From positions 36,925 to 100,924 of the forward strand of contig MKSY01000019.1 in assembly GCA_001897475.1 (NCBI GenBank): 64,000 nucleotides of DNA, given 5' to 3'. A model generated the notes under the pieces. That model worked only from the letters and a program-made list of their open reading frames with translations, was not told the DNA's origin and did not search any database. This stretch comes from Alphaproteobacteria bacterium 43-37. Its GTDB lineage: Bacteria; Pseudomonadota; Alphaproteobacteria; 43-37. The translations under genes were made by a program, and so were the position numbers. Shown here piece after piece: positions 36,610-45,597 of the stretch (the first letter of the stretch is position 1; each line of letters opens with the position of its first letter).

Positions 36610-37488
36610 TTATTTTGATAAAGGTGTCGCAAGGCCAGGGTAAGTGAAGAAAATAAGATGAATAAGATTAACAAGAAAATGCGATATAATGCTCGCTTCT
36701 AACCTACCACTAAGAATATAGTGCGCACCATAAAAAAGCGATGCCATACTTGTCATAAATAAATAACGATAATCATTAGAGAAAATGCCATGAATTCCCC
36801 CAAAAGCAGCGCTCGTCAAAAACAATGCCACCCATGGATTCACAAACTTAGAAAGGTTTTTCTGAATAAAGCCCCTGTAAAAAGCTTCTTCTACAGCGCT
36901 TACCAAAAATAAATTAACGAAAATCCATGGCACCAAAAAGTATGGATTTTTTATATCTAAATATATCCACCCACAGCCATAGGCGATACCCAATAAAACC
37001 CCAACAGTCATGGGGAAAAGAGTAAAAATTGTTTTTAAGGTTGGCTTCCAATCATTCCAAGTAACCGCTGGTTTAATGAGAAAAATAAGAAGCAAAAAAC
37101 CCAAAGTTCCCTTATCAAAATTAACATAAAAATCATACAATTGAGCATTTTTGCTTACTTGAACTGGAGGTTGAATTTGCCAATTATAAAAACCAGGCAT
37201 TTTATGCGCAAAAGCAAAAACGGTGCCGGTTAAGATCAGAAAAGCTAAAACAGGCGCAGAAAATCGTGGCATCCATTTTTTTTGATACAAAGATACAACA
37301 ACCCCAAATGCCACTACGCACACGAGCCCTATAGGCGTAATGCGTTCAGCATAAACAGCAGCCGCAACCGAAATAACAAATAATGTGAACGGGACTTCTT
37401 TGTGGGTTGTTAACCACTGGCTCATCATAGCAAGAATAAGAAACAACGAAGCAGAAGTTAAAATTGGATCCGAAAATAAATATGTCAC
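36610..37488 (-). CDS. CPBP-family intramembrane metalloprotease
   Basis: This encodes about 292 residues with some eight membrane helices. The C-terminal half holds the CPBP (CAAX-processing/bacteriocin-protection) motifs: SAVEEAFYRGF (EExxxR), FGGIHGIFS (FxxxH) and SHFLVNLIH (HxxxN). These ligate zinc in type II CAAX-like proteases. The start is uncertain: the frame is open to 37662 through the upstream gene, and a GTG at 37488 with GAGGG 10 nt upstream fits best. Substrate unknown. Confidence 0.82.
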   Translation of the reverse strand: MTYLFSDPILTSASLFLILAMMSQWLTTHKEVPFTLFVISVAAAVYAERITPIGLVCVVAFGVVVSLYQKKWMPRFSAPVLAFLILTGTVFAFAHKMPGFYNWQIQPPVQVSKNAQLYDFYVNFDKGTLGFLLLIFLIKPAVTWNDWKPTLKTIFTLFPMTVGVLLGIAYGCGWIYLDIKNPYFLVPWIFVNLFLVSAVEEAFYRGFIQKNLSKFVNPWVALFLTSAAFGGIHGIFSNDYRYLFMTSMASLFYGAHYILSGRLEASIISHFLVNLIHLIFFTYPGLATPLSK

Positions 37489-37552
37489 GTTGAACCAACC
37501 CTCAGTATTAACAACAAAAAAATTATCAGCACCACAAAGATCTGTACAGGGC

Positions 37553-37804
37553 TTATTGTTCTTTTGGCATATCAATAATATAGCTAAGCAGCTTTTTAAC
37601 CACTGGCAAAACCACCAACACAGTTGGAAATGCAATTGCCCACGAGACCATCCAACCAACAAGCCATTTGTTCAAAAACCCCTCACTGAAGCCAGCTAGC
37701 CTGGCCGTATTAATAAAACCAATAAGACCCGACATCATCATTGACAGAGCAAACGGCAACAAAACTGATAAGTATCTTACTGGCAATTTTTTCTTAAGCT
37801 TCAT
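37553..37804 (-). CDS. DUF2798 family small membrane protein
   Basis: This encodes 83 residues with two membrane helices: LPFALSMMMSGLIGFINTAR and a WMVSWAIAFPTVLVVLPVV block, the DUF2798 pattern. Function unknown. The ATG at 37804 has GAGGC 5 nt upstream. It is followed by the CPBP protease gene on the same strand. Confidence 0.82.
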   Translation of the reverse strand: MKLKKKLPVRYLSVLLPFALSMMMSGLIGFINTARLAGFSEGFLNKWLVGWMVSWAIAFPTVLVVLPVVKKLLSYIIDMPKEQ

Positions 37805-37831
37805 CACGCCTCACTTTTAGATTTATTGTCC

Positions 37832-38245
37832 TTAAATTCCCCCACTTTGACAAATGATTTTCCAGCTTTTCTCATCCACTGGCATAACAGAAAGCCGCGA
37901 TTGTTTAACCAAGGCCAAATGACTAAGAGTTGGATTATTCTTGATATCATCCAACGGAACCGGATTTGTGAAAGCTTTAACTGTCTTCAAATCAACCATG
38001 ACAAATCGTCCTGTTGTATCACTTGGATCAGGATACGATTCTTTAACCACTTCTACAATTCCTTGGATCGATTTATCCGTCACAGAATGATAGAAAAAAA
38101 CTTGGTCGCCAATTTTCATCTGCTTCAAATTGTTTGCCGCCTGATAATTTCTCACGCCATCCCAATGGGTCACACCTTTTTTGACCTGATCACGCCATGA
38201 CCAAGAGCTTGGTTCTGTTTTAACCAGCCAATAACGATTCACCAT
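37832..38245 (-). CDS. EVE domain protein
   Basis: This encodes 137 residues from the ATG at 38245, chosen for GGAGG 5-6 nt upstream; the frame is open further into gpsA. The sequence starts NRYWLVKTEPSSWSWRDQV and has WDGVRNYQAANNLKQMKIGD and VFFYHSV, typical of the EVE fold (PUA-like, binds modified bases). It lies 16 nt after gpsA. Confidence 0.92.
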   Translation of the reverse strand: MVNRYWLVKTEPSSWSWRDQVKKGVTHWDGVRNYQAANNLKQMKIGDQVFFYHSVTDKSIQGIVEVVKESYPDPSDTTGRFVMVDLKTVKAFTNPVPLDDIKNNPTLSHLALVKQSRLSVMPVDEKSWKIICQSGGI

Positions 38246-38261
38246 ATTTTCCTCCAGAATA

Positions 38262-39248
38262 TTACCTTGTTGGTGCACGCGAAAATTCCTTTTGCAGAGG
38301 CCTCGACATTAACGTGATTAGCTCTGTTGGGATGTCAGACGCCCCTGATATCACTTTGTAAACAGAAGAGCAAATTGGCATTTCAACCGCATATTTCTGA
38401 CTTAAATCAACTATAGTTTGAGCCGTAAACACGCCCTCCTTAAGGTGATCACTCAACTGCTTACCTTGGCTTAAGGAATAACCAAATGACATGTTTCTCG
38501 ACTGCAAACTTGTGCACGTCAACAATACATCCCCATATCCTGATAACCCCAAGAAAGTATCCATTTGACCGCCTTTCGCAAGCCCTAGGCGAATCAGCTC
38601 AGCCATACCACGTGTGATCAATGCAGCACGGGCATTCTCACCTAGTCCCGCACCTGTCACCATTCCAGATGCAATGGCTAGAACATTTTTTACGGCTCCT
38701 GCCACTTGTACGCCTATGATGTCATAACTTAAATATGGCCTAAAGTTATTCGTTGCAAAAATATTCATGAGATCTTCGCGGCCTGGCATAACAGCCAACG
38801 TAGCAGCAGCTGGCAACGATTGAGCAATTTCGCCTGAAAAATTTGGCCCAGACAAAACCGCAAATGGCTGACCAGACAATTCACTTTCCAACACTTCGCT
38901 CATAAAAAATAATGTGGATTGCTCAATCCCTTTCGATGTTAAAACAATTGGACTTGTGGCTGGCACAACTGAAGCAAGATTTTGGAGCGCCGCACGATTT
39001 TGTTGCGCTGGCACAGCTAAAACATAGGCATCCTTTTCAGCTGTATCTTCCATTCGTGTTGTAGCCTTGATCGCAACATCAAATATAAGCTGCGGAAGAA
39101 ATTTCTGATTGCTTTGACAGTGGTTGATTTCATCAACCACAAGCGGGTCTCGCGCAAAGATTGTCACATTATTACCTGCCCTCGCACACAAAAGGGCCAG
39201 GGCAGTTCCCCATGCACCGGCGCCAATAACTGCAATTTCTCTTGTCAT
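38262..39248 (-). CDS. gpsA: Glycerol-3-phosphate dehydrogenase (NAD(P)+)
   Basis: The 328-residue product shows AVIGAGAWGTALALLCARAG (nucleotide binding), LTSKGIE, GPNFSGEIAQSLPAAATLA, and the catalytic-Lys region VAGAVKNVLAIASGMVTGAG with RAALITRGMAELIRLG. It makes sn-glycerol 3-phosphate for phospholipids. It overlaps the tsaD stop by 4 nt (ATGA), so tsaD-gpsA-EVE form an operon. Confidence 0.97.
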   Translation of the reverse strand: MTREIAVIGAGAWGTALALLCARAGNNVTIFARDPLVVDEINHCQSNQKFLPQLIFDVAIKATTRMEDTAEKDAYVLAVPAQQNRAALQNLASVVPATSPIVLTSKGIEQSTLFFMSEVLESELSGQPFAVLSGPNFSGEIAQSLPAAATLAVMPGREDLMNIFATNNFRPYLSYDIIGVQVAGAVKNVLAIASGMVTGAGLGENARAALITRGMAELIRLGLAKGGQMDTFLGLSGYGDVLLTCTSLQSRNMSFGYSLSQGKQLSDHLKEGVFTAQTIVDLSQKYAVEMPICSSVYKVISGASDIPTELITLMSRPLQKEFSRAPTR

Positions 39249-40288
39249 AATCTCACCATTGAATCAATCGATAGGGTATCCAAAGGCCACCTAGGCTTAG
39301 ATGGTGTATCAAGCGGGCTAGCCAGCCCTTTGTTCAAATATTCAACCCCTGCCCAGGCCACCATGGCCCCATTGTCTGTGCACAATGAGCGATCGGCAGC
39401 AGCAAAGATCACGCCATACTCTCCTGCAAGTCTCTCCAGTCTTTCACGCAAATACTGATTGGACGCAACACCTCCCGCCACCACCAAATGACCTGGCATC
39501 TCTTTTGACAGCATTGATTCTAATGCAAAGGTTAGCTTTTGAACCAGGCTATCTCCCACCGTTTTTTGAAATGAGGCACTTAAATCACAGACAAACTCTT
39601 CCGTCAACTCCAATTGCTTTTCAATGATCAAACGAGCGGCTGTTTTGAGGCCTGAAAATGAAAAATCACAAGCTTTCTTTCCCACTAACGGTCTAGGCAA
39701 AGAATACGCTAATGGGTCCCCCTTTTTGGCTTTCATTTCAATAGCTGGTCCGCCTGGGTAACCTAAACCCAGCAATTTTGCAGTTTTATCAAATGCTTCA
39801 CCAACGGCATCATCAATAGTCGAACCCAAAATTTGATAATCACCCACTCTTTTCGCAAGAATGATCTGACAATGCCCACCTGACACAAGGAGGAGAACAA
39901 ATGGAAATGGCACATCATGAGTTAACCGCACAGTTAGCGCATGAGCTTCAAGATGATTAATGGCGATAAAGGGCTTTCCCAAGCCAAAGGCAATCCCTTT
40001 AGCAAAGGTAGCTCCCACCATAACACCGCCAATCAAACCTGGCCCTGTTGTTGCGGCAATGGCAGACATATTCTTAAGGGGAACGCCCGCTTGCTCCAGG
40101 CATGCTTCCAGGCAGGGTGCGAGCAAATCAAGGTGAGCCCTGGCGGCAATCTCTGGAACAACACCACCAAATGCCTTATGATCCTTGATCTGCGATTGCA
40201 CAACATGCCCAAGGATTTTCCCATCATCCCTTACAATTGCACAAGCGGTTTCATCACAACTTGTCTCGATGCCCAATACCAACTTCAC
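39245..40288 (-). CDS. tsaD: TsaD, tRNA t6A synthesis transferase
   Basis: This encodes 347 residues from a GTG at 40288, preferred because AGGAG is 8 nt upstream; a GTG two codons earlier is too close to it. Motifs are VLGIETSCDETACAIV, the metal-binding HLEAH, LLVSGGHCQI, and the C-terminal GGVASNQYLRERL and CTDNGAMVAWAG. TsaD with TsaBE adds the threonylcarbamoyl group to A37, the substrate later thiomethylated by MtaB (20284). Confidence 0.96.
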   Translation of the reverse strand: MKLVLGIETSCDETACAIVRDDGKILGHVVQSQIKDHKAFGGVVPEIAARAHLDLLAPCLEACLEQAGVPLKNMSAIAATTGPGLIGGVMVGATFAKGIAFGLGKPFIAINHLEAHALTVRLTHDVPFPFVLLLVSGGHCQIILAKRVGDYQILGSTIDDAVGEAFDKTAKLLGLGYPGGPAIEMKAKKGDPLAYSLPRPLVGKKACDFSFSGLKTAARLIIEKQLELTEEFVCDLSASFQKTVGDSLVQKLTFALESMLSKEMPGHLVVAGGVASNQYLRERLERLAGEYGVIFAAADRSLCTDNGAMVAWAGVEYLNKGLASPLDTPSKPRWPLDTLSIDSMVRL

Positions 40289-40389
40289 TCGCACTTCTCC
40301 TCTAACTACATAAGTGGAGCAAATATTATTCTGGCAAGCAATGGTTTTTTTGATTAAATACTAAGAAGGCCAATAGTGAGAACGGTTTC

Positions 40390-41307
40390 ATGAAAGAAAA
40401 TTTACCCTTAAAAGCGCTACGGATTGGGACACGTAAAAGCCCGCTAGCCCAAGCCCAAACAAGCCTTGTCATTGATGCATTAAAACACTCAAACTGTTTT
40501 AAAACCTGTGATATCAACATAGTCACCTTTACCACAACTGGGGACAAGATTTCGAACAAGCCTTTATACACTGAAGGAGGCAAAGGTCTGTTTGTCAAAG
40601 AATTGGAAGCGGCTCTTCTTTCCAATGAAATTGATATGGCCGTTCATTCTCTGAAGGATATGGAAACCACCCTCCCGCCAGGCTTATCTTTGGCTGCCTT
40701 TTTACCAAGAGGTGATGTGGAAGATGTCCTTTTAAGCACTCAAGGCTTTAGCCTTGATGAATTACCTATAGCCTGCACAGTGGGCACCGTTTCTCCCAGA
40801 CGCAAAGCTCAGCTCCTCCATCACCGACTTGACCTTAACGTTGTCCCTCTACGTGGCAATGTTGGAACACGCATTGCCAAGCTTAACAATGGCGAGGTGG
40901 ATGCTATTGTTTTGGCCAGGGCTGGATTGACACGGTTAGGTTTAATGGGCCCTAAAGCCACAGTGTTACCTACATCTTTAATGCTACCTGCAGCTGGGCA
41001 AGGCATTATTGCCCTTCAATGCCGTCAATCTGACGAGCCACTCTTGCTGGCCTTGCAACAGCTCTCAGATACGCCTACGACCCTTTGTGCTATGGCAGAA
41101 AGGTCCATGCTGCAACATCTTGGTGGGTCCTGCCAAACCCCAATTGCCGCTCACGCTACCGTAAAGCAAAATAACCTTATAACATTAAAAGGCATGCTAG
41201 CCTTTGAAGACTCTCACACTCCAGCCTATGCTTTTGAAGAGGGCGTTGATCCAAATGTTGTTGGGAAGAGCCTTGCGGAAAAGTTACAGCAAATGATGAA
41301 AAAATAA
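40390..41307 (+). CDS. hemC: Porphobilinogen deaminase (hydroxymethylbilane synthase)
   Basis: This 305-residue protein opens with LKALRIGTRKSPLAQAQTSL, has TTTGDKISNKPLYTEGGKGL and VHSLKDMETTLPPGL, and the cofactor-binding Cys in LGGSCQTPIAAHA. It polymerises porphobilinogen for haem synthesis. It diverges from tsaD and starts the hemC-hemD-mitofilin-like-hemY operon; the stop overlaps hemD by one base. Confidence 0.97.
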   Translation: MKENLPLKALRIGTRKSPLAQAQTSLVIDALKHSNCFKTCDINIVTFTTTGDKISNKPLYTEGGKGLFVKELEAALLSNEIDMAVHSLKDMETTLPPGLSLAAFLPRGDVEDVLLSTQGFSLDELPIACTVGTVSPRRKAQLLHHRLDLNVVPLRGNVGTRIAKLNNGEVDAIVLARAGLTRLGLMGPKATVLPTSLMLPAAGQGIIALQCRQSDEPLLLALQQLSDTPTTLCAMAERSMLQHLGGSCQTPIAAHATVKQNNLITLKGMLAFEDSHTPAYAFEEGVDPNVVGKSLAEKLQQMMKK

Positions 41308-42038
41308 TGAGCCAAGCTGTCTATCTTAATAGGAACTTGCCTGATAACCTTGAGTTAACACGTAGACTCGTTGCTCACAAACTACCTGTTATTGTAGAGC
41401 CTCTCATTACCATTGATTACTTACCCTTTGAACAGCCCATTGTGGATAAAAATACGGCCATCATTGCCACCAGCCGCTATGGCCTTTTTGGTTTGCTCAA
41501 AACATGCCCAACCATCAACCGGAAAACCAGGGTTTTTTGTGTCGGAGGAGCAACGGCTGAAGCAGCTAAAAATCTTGGTTTTAAAAACATTATAACGGGG
41601 CCTGGCAACGCGTTTGAGCTCACGGCGCAAATTAAGGCACTTGGCAATAATGAAGATCGGTTTGTCTATGCTCGCGGTGAAGACATTTCATTTCCACTTG
41701 AGGAAAGTTTAAGCGATTTACCACAAAGTTTTTTGGCCATTATCACATACGTAGCCAAAGCACGTCTTTCTTTCACTAAGAGGCTTGTGGATAAACTGAA
41801 AAATCAGGAAATAGGAGCAAGCGTTTTCTATTCAGCACGAACAGCCAAGATTTTTCTCAATCTTATTTTACAACATGAACTATTGAGTATCCTGGAAGAA
41901 ATGACCCTGGTTTGTATCAGTAACAATGTGGCTGAGGCATTTGAGAAGCACTCTTTAAAAAAAATAATTCCGCAAGATTTTTCCTCAGAAACTGTTGCCC
42001 AGGCTATAAATAATTTATTTTCCAGTGATTCTTCATAG
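41307..42038 (+). CDS. hemD: Uroporphyrinogen-III synthase
   Basis: The 243-residue product has the HemD two-domain pattern. Weakly conserved marks are IIATSRYGLFGLL, VFCVGGATAEAAKNLGF, FVYARGEDISFPLEE and GASVFYSARTAKIFLNL. It closes hydroxymethylbilane to uroporphyrinogen III. HemD diverges strongly, so position right after hemC adds most of the weight. Confidence 0.92.
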   Translation: MSQAVYLNRNLPDNLELTRRLVAHKLPVIVEPLITIDYLPFEQPIVDKNTAIIATSRYGLFGLLKTCPTINRKTRVFCVGGATAEAAKNLGFKNIITGPGNAFELTAQIKALGNNEDRFVYARGEDISFPLEESLSDLPQSFLAIITYVAKARLSFTKRLVDKLKNQEIGASVFYSARTAKIFLNLILQHELLSILEEMTLVCISNNVAEAFEKHSLKKIIPQDFSSETVAQAINNLFSSDSS

Positions 42039-42091
42039 ACTTTAAACTGTTAGATGATATGCTCCTTGAGATATATGAAAGAGCAATCGAT

Positions 42092-43111
42092 ATGTCTTCA
42101 AAGCGCGGCCAAAATCAAACTGAGTCCCAGCCAGAAAACTCTGCTGCCCAGCAAGTAGATTCTGACACGAGCACATCTGCCAGCAAAAATTGCCTTGGCA
42201 CTCGTAAAGTTTCAAGTTTCGTGTGGCTATATGCACTCACTGGGTTCTTAGTGTGCACAGCTCTAGCGGAACTATGGACAGCCCGCGCCGCACTTAAACT
42301 GAAAATCTCTATCAATGAAATTCAGGGCCAAGTAACAGCTCTCGAAGAGCGTCATCATTCCCACACCACAACACATGAAAATGCCACCGAGAACAAGCTT
42401 GAGCAAATCCATACCGAACAAGCTTCCTTGTCATCACGCATCGAGGCTATCGAAAATCGCTTGAAAGGTTTGTCAAAGTCCTCTGAGACAGCGTTTCAGA
42501 AAATGGAAGAGTTGTCTGAAGCCGTCTCTAAAGCTGAAGCTAGTGTGTCGGAACATCAGGCACGCCATGCCGCTGAAATTAAAAATCACCATTTTAACCT
42601 GGCTACAATATCAACATTAATTCAAGCCCTTGAGTCAGATTCGCCTATTAATCTAGCCGAGTATGATACGCTCATTCCTGAAGAGTTACTAGCAAAGCTA
42701 AAGGACAAGCAACACTTGCCACAGATTTCTAAGAGCGCACTTTTGCAAAACTTAAATAACCTCGCATCAAAGCTTCAACCAGCTGTGGTGGTTACCCCTG
42801 AAGATAGTTTCATCAAGAAATTTGGCAACTTTATTACTATCCGAAAAATAAGCCCAGCTGAGCTAGACCATCAGTCATTGGTAGCAACGAATGCTCTTGT
42901 TGGCAAAATTGAAACCGCCATCAACCATGACGACTATTCTGAGGCCTTGGAACATTTCAATAAATTACCCAAAGAAGCCCAGGATGTTTTAGCACCTCTT
43001 CACACTCCTCTGGAAAATATGCACAAAAAGCAGATACTTATTAGAAGACTTAAGACGCTACTATCCTCATCTTCTTTGCACCACACTGAACCAGGCCTTA
43101 ATAAACCATGA
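42092..43111 (+). CDS. Mitofilin-like inner-membrane coiled-coil protein
   Basis: This encodes 339 residues from the ATG at 42092 (a weaker in-frame ATG at 42059 exists). A polar N-terminus (1-40) is followed by one membrane helix (SSFVWLYALTGFLVCTALAE), a coiled coil (about 65-165), and a helical C-terminal domain. Alphaproteobacterial relatives of mitofilin/Mic60 sit between hemD and hemY, as here. In those bacteria the protein helps form inner-membrane structures; whether it does so here is unknown. It overlaps hemY by 4 nt. Confidence 0.8.
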   Translation: MSSKRGQNQTESQPENSAAQQVDSDTSTSASKNCLGTRKVSSFVWLYALTGFLVCTALAELWTARAALKLKISINEIQGQVTALEERHHSHTTTHENATENKLEQIHTEQASLSSRIEAIENRLKGLSKSSETAFQKMEELSEAVSKAEASVSEHQARHAAEIKNHHFNLATISTLIQALESDSPINLAEYDTLIPEELLAKLKDKQHLPQISKSALLQNLNNLASKLQPAVVVTPEDSFIKKFGNFITIRKISPAELDHQSLVATNALVGKIETAINHDDYSEALEHFNKLPKEAQDVLAPLHTPLENMHKKQILIRRLKTLLSSSSLHHTEPGLNKP

Positions 43112-44445
43112 TTTTGATTTTTCTTGCCCTTATCACCGGATTAAGTATTTGGATTTCCCAATACCCTGGCACTTTTGAAGTAACCTGGTTTGGCTACCAG
43201 ATTGTCCTCCCAGCTTATTCATTTATGATGCTCCTAATATTTCTTGTTGGCGTTATTTACTTCCTTTTAAGTCTTAAATTCCGCTGGAAGATTTTCCGCA
43301 TAAAAAGGTGTTTTAAATCGCAAGAAAGACAAAGCTTAAAAGCCGAAAATCTCATGCTGGAAGGCCTTGCAGCCATTGCCTCTCGAGATGTAAGTCGCGC
43401 ACAAAAGATTTTTACTAAGCTTTCTAACGTTCAAACATCTTCACCTTTAGGCCTCCTCTTTTCCGCACAAATGGCCATGCTCAAAAAAGATGACGCTCAA
43501 GTCGATATTGTCTTCCAAAAAATGTTGAGCTTACCCCAAACACAATTTATTGGCCTACGTGGTCTTGCCTCTCAGCATGTAGCCCGGGGTGAATTCCAAG
43601 CTGCTCGCGAAATGGTGATGTCTATTTTAAAACAGAATCCGCGAAGCCTTTGGGCCTTGGAAGCAGCCTTTGATCTCAATGTTCGCATGAAAGCATGGGC
43701 AGACGCTCGCCAGTCTCTCAAGCAATTGGCCAAATACCACCCCATACCAGACATTGCCCACAAGGAGGCACTTGTTTTATTTGAGCTGGCAGACCTGTCC
43801 AAAATTACAAACCCGGAACAAGCTGAGCAGCTGATCGCTAAGGCCTATCGGCTTGACCCAGGCGTTCCTACCATTGCACTTTCTTATGCCTCATTGCTTC
43901 AGGATCAAGGCGCCCTAAGAAAAGCCAGCAAGATTCTGGAAAAAGCATGGAAACATAATCAGCACCCTGAGCTTGCTATTGCCTTTATGAATACCGAAGA
44001 TGAACCATTGAAGAAATTTCAGCTTATGCAACATCTTTTTGATCTAGCCTCTTCTTCATGGGAAGCCAAACGGCTCTATGCGCAAGCGGCTATGGATGCT
44101 GAACTTTGGGGCATGGCTCGCCCTCATTTGGAACAGTTGCTGGAAGAGCATCCCACACACAAAGTTTTCCAAGTTTTTGCCTCTTTAGAAGAAAAGCTGG
44201 GAAACGTGAAAGAAATGCGCAAACTTCTTGCGCGCGCTGCTCAAGAGGCCTTACCAGACCCAGAATGGGTTTGCCAAGCTTGCGGAAAGCGGTCACATCA
44301 ATGGAGCACAACCTGCAACTATTGCTTTGCGTTTGATACCTATGAATGGACTATTCTTCAACATAAAGGCAGCGCGCTGATGTCAGATCAAGAGTTAATC
44401 CTTCCAGACTCAAGCCCGCTATATGCAATGCCCTCAAAAGAATGA
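43108..44445 (+). CDS. hemY: HemY-type TPR membrane protein with C-terminal zinc knuckle
   Basis: This encodes 445 residues. Two N-terminal membrane helices (ILIFLALITGLSIWISQYPG, YSFMMLLIFLVGVIYFLLSL) form the HemY_N domain. TPR-like repeats run from about residue 70 to 385. Near the end is CQACGKRSHQWSTTCNYC (CxxC-x10-CxxC), a rubredoxin-like metal knuckle. This is the proteobacterial HemY of haem operons, distinct from the protoporphyrinogen oxidase of the same name in Bacillus. Its role in porphyrin synthesis is still vague. Confidence 0.9.
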   Translation: MILIFLALITGLSIWISQYPGTFEVTWFGYQIVLPAYSFMMLLIFLVGVIYFLLSLKFRWKIFRIKRCFKSQERQSLKAENLMLEGLAAIASRDVSRAQKIFTKLSNVQTSSPLGLLFSAQMAMLKKDDAQVDIVFQKMLSLPQTQFIGLRGLASQHVARGEFQAAREMVMSILKQNPRSLWALEAAFDLNVRMKAWADARQSLKQLAKYHPIPDIAHKEALVLFELADLSKITNPEQAEQLIAKAYRLDPGVPTIALSYASLLQDQGALRKASKILEKAWKHNQHPELAIAFMNTEDEPLKKFQLMQHLFDLASSSWEAKRLYAQAAMDAELWGMARPHLEQLLEEHPTHKVFQVFASLEEKLGNVKEMRKLLARAAQEALPDPEWVCQACGKRSHQWSTTCNYCFAFDTYEWTILQHKGSALMSDQELILPDSSPLYAMPSKE

Positions 44446-44517
44446 CTGCCATCTTGAATAGGCCACCATCGATTTTTGCTAAATATTTTTCTTTTGCTAC
44501 AAGGGGGCTGACTTATT

Positions 44518-44964
44518 TTACTTTAATAAGAATACGATAATACCCAATAAAAATGATTTAAAAACTTCTGATATAATATAAAACAAATGAAAATGGCCAG
44601 GTTCTGGCGTAATACCCGCAACAATAGAATCAATACGCAAATCCAATATTGGAATAAGCCAGAAATTCTGCACAAGGAGGATTGCCACCAAAATTAGGAT
44701 GCCTAGGTATGTTTTTTTAGAAATTTGTGTCAAGTATGCCATAATGACCGCAAGAGCAAACAATCCCCATTCTACTTTGTGTAATAAATGAAAAGTGACC
44801 TTCCCCACCTCAAGAGCAACAGGGAGCGTTAAATGTGGCGCTTGAAATTTTACTGGCGTAGCTAAAAAAGACATCCCTAAAACTATTCCAAGCCAAATAA
44901 GGAATAGCGCAACTAGCCCTTTTCGCAAAATATCGTTTAAATCATCTCTCATTACAAAGTTCAT
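44518..44964 (-). CDS. Four-helix membrane protein linked to nsrR (DUF4149-like)
   Basis: This encodes 148 residues with about four membrane helices (GLVALFLIWLGIVLGMSFLA, VEWGLFALAVIMAYL, YLGILILVAILLVQNFWLI, VFKSFLLGIIVFLL). The FLATPVKFQAP-x-VGKVTFHLLHKVEWG layout recalls DUF4149 membrane proteins, but this is loose. It lies 20 nt after nsrR, so it is probably under the same NO-responsive control. It could be part of NO respiration or defence; that is inference from position. Confidence 0.75.
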   Translation of the reverse strand: MNFVMRDDLNDILRKGLVALFLIWLGIVLGMSFLATPVKFQAPHLTLPVALEVGKVTFHLLHKVEWGLFALAVIMAYLTQISKKTYLGILILVAILLVQNFWLIPILDLRIDSIVAGITPEPGHFHLFYIISEVFKSFLLGIIVFLLK

Positions 44965-44984
44965 AATCGACCTTCTATTTATAA

Positions 44985-45428
44985 TTAATCTGAATTATTG
45001 CGTTTTTCCATTTTAGAAAGCATGGGCATATTTTTAACCAATTCTATAAATGTATGGTTATTCATGGTTAAAATAAAACTTTGGCGAGCTTCCATCAGGT
45101 AACGTTTTAACTGGCAAAATTCTGTTATCTTACATTGATTTGTTTTTGAGTTAAAACATTCAACCATCGTCATATTCGGTTCAAAGTTAATAATTAACTC
45201 TCCCAACCGTAAGTGATAGACTTTTTCATTTATTTTGATTCCACCATTGCGACCTCTCACAGAATCTACATATTCGAGCTGATTTAGACGATGGGTCACT
45301 TTGGCTAAATGGTTTTGCGATATTTTATAATAATCTGCAATTTCCTTAATAGTTGCGGTTTTAGGTGAGGATCCCGCAAGATAAATAAGGCTACGTAAAC
45401 AATAGTCTGTAAATGTCGTTAATTGCAT
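44985..45428 (-). CDS. nsrR: NsrR, Rrf2-family nitric oxide-sensing repressor
   Basis: This encodes 147 residues from the ATG at 45428. An N-terminal winged helix (MQLTTFTDYCLRSLIYLAG, ATIKEIADYYKISQNHLAKV, VRGRNGGI) is typical of Rrf2. Three Cys in ECFNSKTNQCKITEFC match the NsrR iron-sulfur site. NsrR represses NO-detoxifying genes until NO damages the cluster. The neighbours norZ and ytfE and the operator at 48637 agree with that. Confidence 0.93.
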   Translation of the reverse strand: MQLTTFTDYCLRSLIYLAGSSPKTATIKEIADYYKISQNHLAKVTHRLNQLEYVDSVRGRNGGIKINEKVYHLRLGELIINFEPNMTMVECFNSKTNQCKITEFCQLKRYLMEARQSFILTMNNHTFIELVKNMPMLSKMEKRNNSD

Positions 45429-45597
45429 CAAATAGTCTTGATAAAATCATTGAGGGATTATGCATATAGCCAATCAAAATAAAGACGTTGATCTCCAGTG
45501 CTCTGTCTTTAGGATATACCAACTAGGTTAATCGCATTACACCAAGTAGGAATTCACGTCTTTATCTTGAATTAGCCTTATTATACATCTCTAATTA

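Noticed and set aside
45479-45565. Small transposable element between nsrR and norZ (ATAAAGACGT inverted ends)
   Set aside because: Only a 10-bp inverted repeat, no target duplication and no second copy in the window; could be chance.
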